Source of the DNA: JAJXUB01 sp047974805
GTDB taxonomy: Bacteria > Actinomycetota > Actinomycetes > Actinomycetales > Dermatophilaceae
Direction of reading: 5' to 3'
DNA: 64,000 nt
NCBI GenBank assembly: GCA_047974805.1
Contig: JBKECS010000035.1
Span: 33,822 to 97,821, forward strand
The stretch's first letter is position 1, and each line of letters begins with the position of its first letter. A program made the position numbers and the translations under genes. Below the pieces are notes generated by a model. That model was not told the DNA's origin and searched no databases. It saw only the letters and a list, made by a program, of their open reading frames with translations. Positions 52,447 through 59,128 of this stretch are shown here, piece by piece.

Positions 52447-53199
52447 ATGGCACGCGAGCGGGAATCTTCAGGACCGTCTCGAACCGAGCACGGCGGGTCC
52501 GGGCTGACCGGGCCGGCGTCGGAGCTGACCGGTGTCTCCTCCATGGCCACCCGCGCGGTCCTGGCCGACCTGGCGGAACTCGCCGGCGCCCGGATCGGCG
52601 CCACGGTCACCTTCCGCGCCGGTGGCGGCGTCGCCATCGCCGGAGAAATCCGCCAGGGACTCGATGCGGATGTCGCGGTCCTGGCCGAGAAGGCCGTGGC
52701 CACCCTGGTCGACCAGGGACACCTGGTCGACGACACGGTGCGCCCGCTGTTCCGTTCCGAGGTCGTCCTGGCCGCCCGATCAGGGAACTCCCCTGCCATC
52801 GCGTCCCTGGCGCAGCTGCAGCGGACCGTTCTCGCCGCCGACGCCGTCGGGTATTCGACCGGTCCTAGCGGTGACGCGTTCCTCGCGCGGCTGGACGCCT
52901 GGGGGCTGATCGAGCGCCTGACCGGGCGGCTTGTCCAAGCTCCCCCTGGCGTCCCGGTCGGCTCTTTGTTGACCGCAGGCGAGATCGACCTGGCCGTCCA
53001 GCAACGCAGCGAGCTGACCGGCATACCGGGGGTCGACGTGCTTGGCCCGCTACCGCCGGGGACCGAGATCGTCTCGATCTTCTCCGCCGCGGTGTTGACC
53101 CGTTCGACCGCCCGGAAGGCGGCCGAGTCCCTGTTGGATGCGCTCGCCGACCCGACGCATACGGATCTGGTCGCTCAGCACGGCCTCGCGCTCCTGTGA
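52447..53199 (+). CDS. ModA-like substrate-binding-fold protein without signal peptide
   Basis: 250 residues from an ATG preceded by GGAGGAGGTGCCC. After a polar leader of about 30 residues, the type II binding-protein fold shows SSMATRAVLADLAELAG, GGGVAIAGEIRQGLDADVAVLAEKA and a C-terminal ALADPTHTDLVAQHGLALL, as in molybdate-binding-like proteins. There is neither a signal peptide nor a lipobox, so it is probably cytosolic. It may sense or bind a pathway acid, or even act as an enzyme; no function is established. It is divergent from the lig operon. Confidence 0.8.
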   Translation: MARERESSGPSRTEHGGSGLTGPASELTGVSSMATRAVLADLAELAGARIGATVTFRAGGGVAIAGEIRQGLDADVAVLAEKAVATLVDQGHLVDDTVRPLFRSEVVLAARSGNSPAIASLAQLQRTVLAADAVGYSTGPSGDAFLARLDAWGLIERLTGRLVQAPPGVPVGSLLTAGEIDLAVQQRSELTGIPGVDVLGPLPPGTEIVSIFSAAVLTRSTARKAAESLLDALADPTHTDLVAQHGLALL

Positions 53200-53209
53200 C
53201 GGCGGCGGG

Positions 53210-54481
53210 CTACTCCTGCTCTTCGCGGGCGCCGACGCCGTACTGGATCGCAGCCTGCCGAGACGCCTGGAACTCATCCAACGTCTCGCCGCGGAAGTGG
53301 GCGTAGACCTCCGGATTGGAAATCCCCAACACAGCGGCCATCTTCTCCAGGACGAAGAAGATCGCGCCGTAGCGAATCAAGCCGATCCAGTCCCGATCGG
53401 CGATGAGCTGGCGTTCCTCACTGGCCAGCCGGTATTGCGTCGCGAGCGCGTCGAAATCCTCGACGAACCGGCGGCGGTGGTCGGGCTCGATCAGCCGGTG
53501 CAGGAAGTCGTTGACCCGAAATCCCTTCCGGCTGCGCTCCAGGGTGTAGGGATAGGTCCCCTCCAGCGTGTCGGCACCAGCGAGTTGGTAGCCGACGTGC
53601 TCCCGGTATGCCGCCAACTCGGCCTCCGGAGGGGGTGTCCCGAGATCTTCCCAGATGGCGGTGGCGATGTTCGTCATCGATGGGGCATATGTGCTCCGAT
53701 GCACCCGGCGGATGTCCTCGGACAGGGCACCCCGCATGATCAGCCACATGATGACCTCGGCGCCCTCGGCCCCGCCGAGTTCGACAAAGTCGGCGATCCG
53801 CAAGTTCGCCAGCTGCTGCGGGTCGGCCTCAAGCAGATCGAGGAACCGGGCATCCCACTCCTCGTTGAGGAACCCGGCACGTTCCCCGTGCACCTGATGG
53901 GACAGCCCGCCGGTAGCCATGACGGCCACTTTGAGGTCGGGGTCCGGGAAGCTCTCGATGGCTGCCCGCAGCGACTTCCCGAGGGTGTAGCACCGGCGGG
54001 GGCTGGGGACGGGCAACTGCAGCACGCCAACCTGCAACGGCACGATCCGGCCAGCCCAGGGGCCGTCGCCGTCGGCCAGGGTGGACAGCGCCGAGAACAA
54101 CCCGTGATCGGCGGGCCTGCCCTGGAAGAAGGACATGTCGAACTCGTCCGCCACCAGGGCGGCGCCGATGTGCCCCGCCAGCTCGGCGTGCCCGGTCAGT
54201 GGGGCCACATGCGGGGCTCCGCCACCCTCGTCGGCGGCGACATAGCTCTCGTCCACGCCGAGGACGAAGGCGCTGTAGTGGTCGAGGAAGAAGGAGGTGA
54301 TGTGGTCGTTGTAGATCACGAAAAGGACATCGACGCGCTGATCGCGAACCCATGCCCGGATGTGATCAAAGCCGGCCGCGAAGATCGGCGCCCAGGGGTT
54401 CTCCCCCTGTTTGCCCGTCTCCACGGCGTAGCCGATGGTCGGTGAGTGCGAGGCGCCGATACCGCCGACAATCTTCGCCAT
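53210..54481 (-). CDS. Fused class III extradiol dioxygenase, beta-alpha order: gallate dioxygenase-like (GalA/DesB type)
   Basis: 423 residues from the ATG at 54481, overlapping the pobA stop (TAATG). Residues 1-285 are the catalytic LigB-like domain: IGASHSPTIG and IYNDHITSFF (iron His), ATGGLSHQVHG (catalytic His) and GAEGAEVIMW (Glu). The C-terminal 110 residues are LigA-like: SRKGFRVNDFLHRLIEPDHRRRF and WIGLIRYGAIFFVLEKMAAVLGISN. This domain order is that of gallate dioxygenases GalA/DesB. It follows pobA closely, so it may instead use protocatechuate. Confidence 0.87.
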   Translation of the reverse strand: MAKIVGGIGASHSPTIGYAVETGKQGENPWAPIFAAGFDHIRAWVRDQRVDVLFVIYNDHITSFFLDHYSAFVLGVDESYVAADEGGGAPHVAPLTGHAELAGHIGAALVADEFDMSFFQGRPADHGLFSALSTLADGDGPWAGRIVPLQVGVLQLPVPSPRRCYTLGKSLRAAIESFPDPDLKVAVMATGGLSHQVHGERAGFLNEEWDARFLDLLEADPQQLANLRIADFVELGGAEGAEVIMWLIMRGALSEDIRRVHRSTYAPSMTNIATAIWEDLGTPPPEAELAAYREHVGYQLAGADTLEGTYPYTLERSRKGFRVNDFLHRLIEPDHRRRFVEDFDALATQYRLASEERQLIADRDWIGLIRYGAIFFVLEKMAAVLGISNPEVYAHFRGETLDEFQASRQAAIQYGVGAREEQE

Positions 54482-55701
54482 TACGGGGTCGGCCAACCCG
54501 TGTACTGCTCGGCCACATAGAGCTGGCCGGCCTTGGTGTTGGCCACGTTGTCGAGTTCGCCCAGTTGACGATGCAGGTCGAACGAGTCGGCGCCGGGCGA
54601 CATGTGCAGCATTTGGGTCATCCAGTAGGAGAAGTTCTCCGCCCGCCAGACCCGCTGGAGCGCCTGCGGTTCGTAGTCATCGAGGATGGCGTCGTCGTCG
54701 CCCGCGAGCGCCCGCACGAGGACCGGCGCGAGGACCTTCACGTCGTGGAAGGCCAGGTTCAGCCCCCGAGCGCCGGTTGGCGGAACCGTATGCGCGGCGT
54801 CACCGGCGAGCACCATCCGGCCCCACCGCATCGGCTGGGTGACGAAGGATCGGAACTTCAGCACGCTCTTGTCGCTGATCGGGCCCTCCTTGAGAGTGAA
54901 CCCGTCGGGGCCGGCAAGCCGAGCCTGCATCTCGGTCCAGATGCGCTCTTCGGTCCACCAGTCCACGTCGTCGTCGGGGTTGCACTGAAAGTACATCCGC
55001 TGCAGGGTCTTGGTGCGCTGGCTGACCAGGGCAAACCCACGTTCGGAATGGGTGTAGATGAGCTCCGGTGCGCTCATCGGTGCCTCCGCGAGGAAGCCGA
55101 ACCACGCGAAGGGGTATTCGCGGAAGTAGCTCTTCCGGTACTGCTCCGGGACCAAGCGGCGGCACTGGCTGTGTGAGCCGTCCGAACCGACCACGAAGCG
55201 GGAGCGCAACTCGACGCGGGTGCCGTCGGCTTTGGTGAACCGAACCTTGGGGTTGGAGGTTTCGATGTCGAGCACGTCGACATCGGTGACCCCGAAGTGG
55301 ACCTCGCCACCATCGCGGGCGCGGGTGTCAGCAAGGTCGATGAAGACGTCGGTCTGCGGGTAGAGCCAGACCGAAGCACCGACGGTGGCCTGGAAGTCAA
55401 TCCGATGAGACACCCCGCCGAACCGGAGGTCGATGCCCTCATGTTCGAAGCCATCGCGCAGAATCCGGTCGATGACCCCGGTCTCCAGCAGGTCCTTTGC
55501 CGCAGCATCCTCGAAGATCCCCGCCCGCTGGGTGACCTCGATCTCCTCGCGAGTGCGGATGTCGATCGCTACGGTTTCCACCCCGGCGCGGTGCAGCCAG
55601 TGCGAGAGCATGAGCCCGGCCGGTCCCGCCCCGACGACGGCCACCGGAACCTCCCGGACTTCGTCCACCGGCGCTGCCGACTGTTGTGCTTGCGTGGTCA
55701 T
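54481..55701 (-). CDS. pobA: 4-hydroxybenzoate 3-monooxygenase (FAD)
   Basis: 406 residues from the ATG at 55701, preceded by GGAGGA. The FAD-binding fold has VAVVGAGPAGLMLSHWL and the second FAD motif GRMVLAGDAAHTVPPTGARGLNLAFHD. RAGIFEDAAAKDLLE and YPQTDVFIDLA are positions typical of PobA. It adds a hydroxyl to 4-hydroxybenzoate, giving protocatechuate, using NAD(P)H and O2. It is the first gene of a two-gene operon with the GalA-like dioxygenase, and a probable IclR operator lies 85-99 bp upstream. Confidence 0.93.
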   Translation of the reverse strand: MTTQAQQSAAPVDEVREVPVAVVGAGPAGLMLSHWLHRAGVETVAIDIRTREEIEVTQRAGIFEDAAAKDLLETGVIDRILRDGFEHEGIDLRFGGVSHRIDFQATVGASVWLYPQTDVFIDLADTRARDGGEVHFGVTDVDVLDIETSNPKVRFTKADGTRVELRSRFVVGSDGSHSQCRRLVPEQYRKSYFREYPFAWFGFLAEAPMSAPELIYTHSERGFALVSQRTKTLQRMYFQCNPDDDVDWWTEERIWTEMQARLAGPDGFTLKEGPISDKSVLKFRSFVTQPMRWGRMVLAGDAAHTVPPTGARGLNLAFHDVKVLAPVLVRALAGDDDAILDDYEPQALQRVWRAENFSYWMTQMLHMSPGADSFDLHRQLGELDNVANTKAGQLYVAEQYTGWPTP

Positions 55702-55785
55702 ATCGTCCTCCGATTCCCCACCGACCCCCATTGGCCCGGCAACCAGTGGACCCTGGCAGGCAGGTGGACCCGTAGTCTGCGCACC

Positions 55786-55800
55786 TTCCATCTGACGGAA
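55786..55800. promoter_or_regulatory. Probable IclR operator upstream of pobA
   Basis: TTCCATCTGACGGAA has the same TTCC-N7-GGAA outline and length as the site before ligJ. It lies in the 110-bp gap between the IclR gene and pobA, the expected place for control of pobA. Confidence 0.65.
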
Positions 55801-55811
55801 GGATCGAGGGG

Positions 55812-56690
55812 TCAATCCTTTTGGGTGCCGGCCCGACGACCCAGCTCGGCGGACACCCCTTGAGCAGCCCGGATCAGTGGGTCGCGCAGTGATCGCACCC
55901 GGGCTGCCGACCGGGCGGCGACGACGATCCCCAGCGACGCCTGCACCGGCCCGCTGGGGCCGAGCCGGACCGGAGCGGCCACAGCCATCGTGCTGTCGGA
56001 AAGCTGCCGGTCGCTGATGACGTAATGCTCCCGGCGGATCCTGGCCAGCTGCCGACGCAATGCCTCGGAGTCAGTGATCGTGTGCGTGGTCCACGCCGGT
56101 TGAGGGCCCGCCAACACGGCGTCCTGGATGTCGGTGGGCGCATACGCGAGCAGCACCCGACCCATCCCGGTCGAGGCCAGCGGGAAACGAGCACCGACGT
56201 TGGTGACCAGTTCCACGGAACGATGTCCGGCGATGCGCTCGAGGAAGACCAGTTCCGTACCCTCGCGGACGGCGAGCTGGATGTTCTCGTGGGTTCCCTC
56301 ATAGAGGTCCTGCATAAAGGGCATGGCGACATCGCGAAGGATCCGACCTCGCGGCGAAACCGAGGCCACCTCCCACAGACGCAACCCGATGTGCCAGTCG
56401 CCGTCCTCGGAACGTTCCAGCGCGCCCCAATCGCCGAGCTCCTTAACCACCCGGTGGGCAGTGCTCAGCGCCAGGCCGCTGCGATGGGCGATCTGACTGA
56501 GGGTCTGGCTTTCTTGGCCCCGCCCGAACGTGCCCAACACGGCGAGCACCTTGCCAGCTGCGGTCACCGCGTCGCCAGCCGCGGTCATCGGGTCGCCAGC
56601 CGCGGTCATCGCGTCCGTGACCGGCCTTCGTGAGCTCCCCATAGGGCACAGTGTGCTGCTCCGAGTTGGCCCCACGCCAGTAGGCGACAT
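55812..56690 (-). CDS. IclR-family transcriptional regulator of the aromatic genes
   Basis: About 292 residues from the ATG at 56690 (AAGGTG 8 bp upstream); ATGs at 56642 and 56609 are alternatives. The winged helix is QTLSQIAHRSGLALSTAHRVVKEL, followed by the IclR ligand domain with ENIQLAVREGTELVFLERI and FPLASTGMGRVLLAY. The leader before the helix contains three heptads (MTAAGDP-like) encoded by a 21-bp repeat. Members of this family (PobR, PcaR) respond to hydroxybenzoate or protocatechuate. It lies between pobA and pxpB. Confidence 0.9.
   Translation of the reverse strand: MSPTGVGPTRSSTLCPMGSSRRPVTDAMTAAGDPMTAAGDAVTAAGKVLAVLGTFGRGQESQTLSQIAHRSGLALSTAHRVVKELGDWGALERSEDGDWHIGLRLWEVASVSPRGRILRDVAMPFMQDLYEGTHENIQLAVREGTELVFLERIAGHRSVELVTNVGARFPLASTGMGRVLLAYAPTDIQDAVLAGPQPAWTTHTITDSEALRRQLARIRREHYVISDRQLSDSTMAVAAPVRLGPSGPVQASLGIVVAARSAARVRSLRDPLIRAAQGVSAELGRRAGTQKD
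56551..56613. repeat. Three tandem copies of a 21-bp unit in the IclR gene leader
   Basis: Copies start at 56551, 56572 and 56593; the second and third are nearly identical and the first is diverged. The repeat adds TAAG-type heptads ahead of the DNA-binding helix without shifting the frame. Confidence 0.9.
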
Positions 56691-56787
56691 GTTCGGACAC
56701 CTTGCCCGGCACCACTGACCGTGGACGTGGCCGACGCCGACTGTCCTGGATCGATCAGCCATGGCAGCATCGAGCGGCAAGAGCAAC

Positions 56788-56802
56788 ATCCATCCAACGG
56801 AA
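56788..56802. promoter_or_regulatory. Weak IclR-operator-like site just upstream of pxpB
   Basis: ATCCATCCAACGGAA differs at three positions from the site before pobA and keeps the GGAA half. It is 10 bp before the proposed pxpB start, close to the divergent IclR gene. It could be an autoregulatory site or chance. Confidence 0.3.
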
Positions 56803-56812
56803 CGGTGTCCCC

Positions 56813-57445
56813 GTGGCCAACGAGGCAGTGACCGTGCTCCCCTACGGCGAACGCGCCCTGCTGATCGAGGTGACCCCGCCGTACCCGGTGTCCGGTGCGT
56901 ATGCCGCAGTCCTGGGCGCCCGGGACGCTGGCCGGTTGCCGGGGGTGCTCGAGGTGGTTCCGGCGGCGCGGACCGTGCTGGTCACCTTTGGCGATGTCGC
57001 TGCTACCCGCGCCGGAAGGCCAGTCCTAGGGCAGCTCGTGCCGTCGGCTCCGGCCGCCGATGCCGGACCGGAAGTGGTCATCGCGGTTCACTACGACGGG
57101 GAGGACCTGACGGCGGTGGCCCGCCTGACCGGGTTGGACCCGGCCGAGGTGATCCGTCGGCATACGTCGTCGTCCTGGCGGGTGCACTTCGTCGGGTTCG
57201 CCCCCGGCTTTGCCTATCTGTCCGGGGGAGATCCGGCGCTCGTCGTGCCGCGGCGGGACAGCCCGCGCGCCGCAGTCCCGGCTGGTGCAGTGGGGTTGGC
57301 CGGGGAGTTTTCGGCCGTGTATCCGCGACCCTCACCGGGTGGATGGCAGCTCATCGGGCGCACCGAGGAAAGCATGTGGGATCTGCGCCGCGACCCTCCG
57401 GCGCTGCTTGCTCCGGGTATGCGTGTGCGGTTCGAGGCCAGATGA
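56813..57445 (+). CDS. pxpB: 5-oxoprolinase subunit B (KipI family)
   Basis: 210 residues from the GTG at 56813, chosen because TVLPYGERALLIEV is the usual N-terminus. The family motifs FVGFAPGFAYLSGGDPALVVPRRDSPR and SPGGWQLIGRTEESMWDL are present. With PxpA and PxpC it hydrolyses 5-oxoproline to glutamate with ATP. It overlaps pxpC by ATGA. Confidence 0.9.
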   Translation: MANEAVTVLPYGERALLIEVTPPYPVSGAYAAVLGARDAGRLPGVLEVVPAARTVLVTFGDVAATRAGRPVLGQLVPSAPAADAGPEVVIAVHYDGEDLTAVARLTGLDPAEVIRRHTSSSWRVHFVGFAPGFAYLSGGDPALVVPRRDSPRAAVPAGAVGLAGEFSAVYPRPSPGGWQLIGRTEESMWDLRRDPPALLAPGMRVRFEAR

Positions 57446-58326
57446 CCATGCCGACTGCTACGGCGACCAACCGGACGGCCTTGGTGGTCCAGGACGCCGC
57501 CCCGGGCGCCAGCGTTCAAGACCTGGGGCGGCCGGGATGGGCCACGGTGGGGGTACCCCGCGGCGGTGCCGCCGACCGGGGGTCCTTGCGACTGGCTAAC
57601 CGTTTGCTCGGCAACCCCGAGTCCGCCGCGGCGCTCGAGGTCACCGCGGGGGGCTGCCTCGCGCGTGCCGAGGGGACGCTGTGGTGCGCGGTGACCGGTG
57701 CGGACGGGCCCGTGCTGGTGGAGGGGCGTGAGGTGGGTTCGGCTGCGGCCTTTCCCCTTCCAGACGGTGCCCGCGTCGAGATCGGCCGGCCCCGGCGCGG
57801 CCTACGGAGCTATCTGGCGGTTCGTGGCGGGTTCGACGTGCCGCGGGTGTTGGGTTCCGCCAGTGAGGACGTGCTGTCCGCCATCGTGCCAACACCGGTC
57901 GGGGCCGGGGTTCGGCTGCCCGTCGGCTCGCCGGCTGGGCCGTTGCCCGACACGACGTTCGTCCCGGTAGCCGCATTGCCGGAGCTACCTCGACTTCGGC
58001 TGCACCCGGGACCTCGACGGGATTGGGTCGCTGCATCGTCATTGACCATGCTGACCTCGGTGGTCTACACCGTGTCGGCCCACAGCAACCGGGTGGGCGT
58101 GCGCCTGACCGGGCCGGCTTTGACCCGTGCGATCACGTCAGAGCTGCCGTCGGAGGGGTTGTTGCCCGGCTCAGTGCAGGTGCCACCGTCGGGTGAACCG
58201 ATCATCTTCCTCGCGGATGTGCCGACCACCGGCGGCTACCCCGTTGTTGCCGTGGTGACCGAGACCGACCTCGATGTGATCGGTCAGCTGGTGCCGGGCC
58301 AAGGAGTCCGCTTGACCTGGGCGTGA
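57442..58326 (+). CDS. pxpC: 5-oxoprolinase subunit C (biotin-dependent carboxyltransferase-like, KipA)
   Basis: 294 residues with GASVQDLGRPGWATVGVPRGGAADRGSLRLANRLLGN, which is diagnostic, plus RSYLAVRGGFDVPRVLGSAS and SHSNRVGVRLTGP (here as SAHSNRVGVRLTGPA). The C-terminus PIIFLADVPTTGGYPVVAVV is typical. pxpA (LamB/YcsF), the third subunit, is not beside it in this window. It is the second gene of a two-gene operon. Confidence 0.92.
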   Translation: MTMPTATATNRTALVVQDAAPGASVQDLGRPGWATVGVPRGGAADRGSLRLANRLLGNPESAAALEVTAGGCLARAEGTLWCAVTGADGPVLVEGREVGSAAAFPLPDGARVEIGRPRRGLRSYLAVRGGFDVPRVLGSASEDVLSAIVPTPVGAGVRLPVGSPAGPLPDTTFVPVAALPELPRLRLHPGPRRDWVAASSLTMLTSVVYTVSAHSNRVGVRLTGPALTRAITSELPSEGLLPGSVQVPPSGEPIIFLADVPTTGGYPVVAVVTETDLDVIGQLVPGQGVRLTWA

Positions 58327-58327
58327 G

Positions 58328-58375
58328 CCCCGCCGCGCCGCCCCACCAGCATCCCCGCCGCACCGCCCCACCAGC
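58328..58375. repeat. Two near-identical 23-bp copies after pxpC
   Basis: Copies at 58328-58350 and 58353-58375 differ at one base and are separated by AT (period 25). They are pyrimidine-rich (beginning CCCCGCCGC) and non-coding, just after the pxpC stop. Confidence 0.85.
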
Positions 58376-58382
58376 TTCGCTA

Positions 58383-58443
58383 GGGAAACCAGAGGTTCGC
58401 AGGGGAAGCTTTACCCTGCGACCCACAGGTTTCCCACCTGTGG
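58383..58443. terminator. Nested and mutually exclusive hairpins downstream of pxpC
   Basis: GGGAAACC (58383-58390) pairs with GGTTTCCC (58428-58435) around an inner stem, TCGCAGGG (58397-58404) with CCCTGCGA (58414-58421). A third stem, CCACAGGT (58423-58430) with ACCTGTGG (58436-58443), competes for part of the outer arm. The block probably ends the pxpBC transcript, but its geometry also fits an attenuator or a repeated palindromic element. Confidence 0.6.
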
Positions 58444-58529
58444 CGTAAATCCGGAGGCGGGCAGGAGGGCGGCGAAGGGCCGGGCACGGGGTGGGGCATA
58501 CGAACACCGGCGATCGCGTTGGCTACGGC

Positions 58530-58943
58530 ATGAGCGGCTATACGGATTGGAACGCGAGCATCATCGAACAGTTCCGCGCCAACGGCGGACAGGTCGGAGA
58601 CTGGGGGCGGGACCTCGTGTTGGTCCATCACGTCGGCGCCAGGACTGGCACCCAACGCGTCACTCCATTGATGAGCCTGCGTCAGGACACCGACACCTGG
58701 CTGGTGGCTGCCTCCAAGGCCGGCGCACCGGACAACCCCGCCTGGTTCTACAACCTCATCGCGCACCCGGACATCATCATCGAAACGGCCGACGACGGGA
58801 CGGTGCCGGTGCACGCGAGGGTCCTTACCGATGCCGAACGCGACACCGCCTGGGCTACCTTCACCTCGAGCAACCCCGGCTTCAAGGACTACCAAGACAA
58901 GACGACCAGGACCATCCTGCTGGTCCAGCTATCTCGACGCTGA
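58530..58943 (+). CDS. Deazaflavin (F420)-dependent nitroreductase-family protein
   Basis: About 137 residues from the ATG at 58530; an upstream in-frame GTG is possible. The sequence has the DDN/FGD-like split-barrel pattern: LVLVHHVGARTGTQRVTPLM, WLVAASKAGAPDNPAWFYNLIAHPDIIIE and a terminal QDKTTRTILLVQLSR (normally R-xIPVIxL). Family members use F420H2 to reduce nitro compounds or unsaturated molecules, or act as quinone reductases. No partner gene is near. Confidence 0.88.
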   Translation: MSGYTDWNASIIEQFRANGGQVGDWGRDLVLVHHVGARTGTQRVTPLMSLRQDTDTWLVAASKAGAPDNPAWFYNLIAHPDIIIETADDGTVPVHARVLTDAERDTAWATFTSSNPGFKDYQDKTTRTILLVQLSRR

Positions 58944-59072
58944 CCGTCGAGATCGCCACCACGACGTCGGCCTGGGGCGGGCGAACCAGCTCCCGGAGAA
59001 GGGCGGAAACGCGCCACCAAGGCCGCGACCGGCGCCGCCGACCGTTTCCGGCGTCACGGTCGGCGGCGCCGA

Positions 59073-59111
59073 GTCGAGTCGAGGACAGTCGAGTCGAGGG
59101 CAGTCGAGGGC
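59073..59111. repeat. 15-bp tandem repeat (about 2.6 copies) upstream of the decarboxylase gene
   Basis: GTCGAGTCGAGGACA and GTCGAGTCGAGGGCA are tandem at 59073-59102, with a partial third copy after. The array ends 18 bp before the start of the decarboxylase gene, so copy-number change could affect its ribosome site or promoter spacing. Confidence 0.85.
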
Positions 59112-59128
59112 GGACTTAGGGTGCCACC

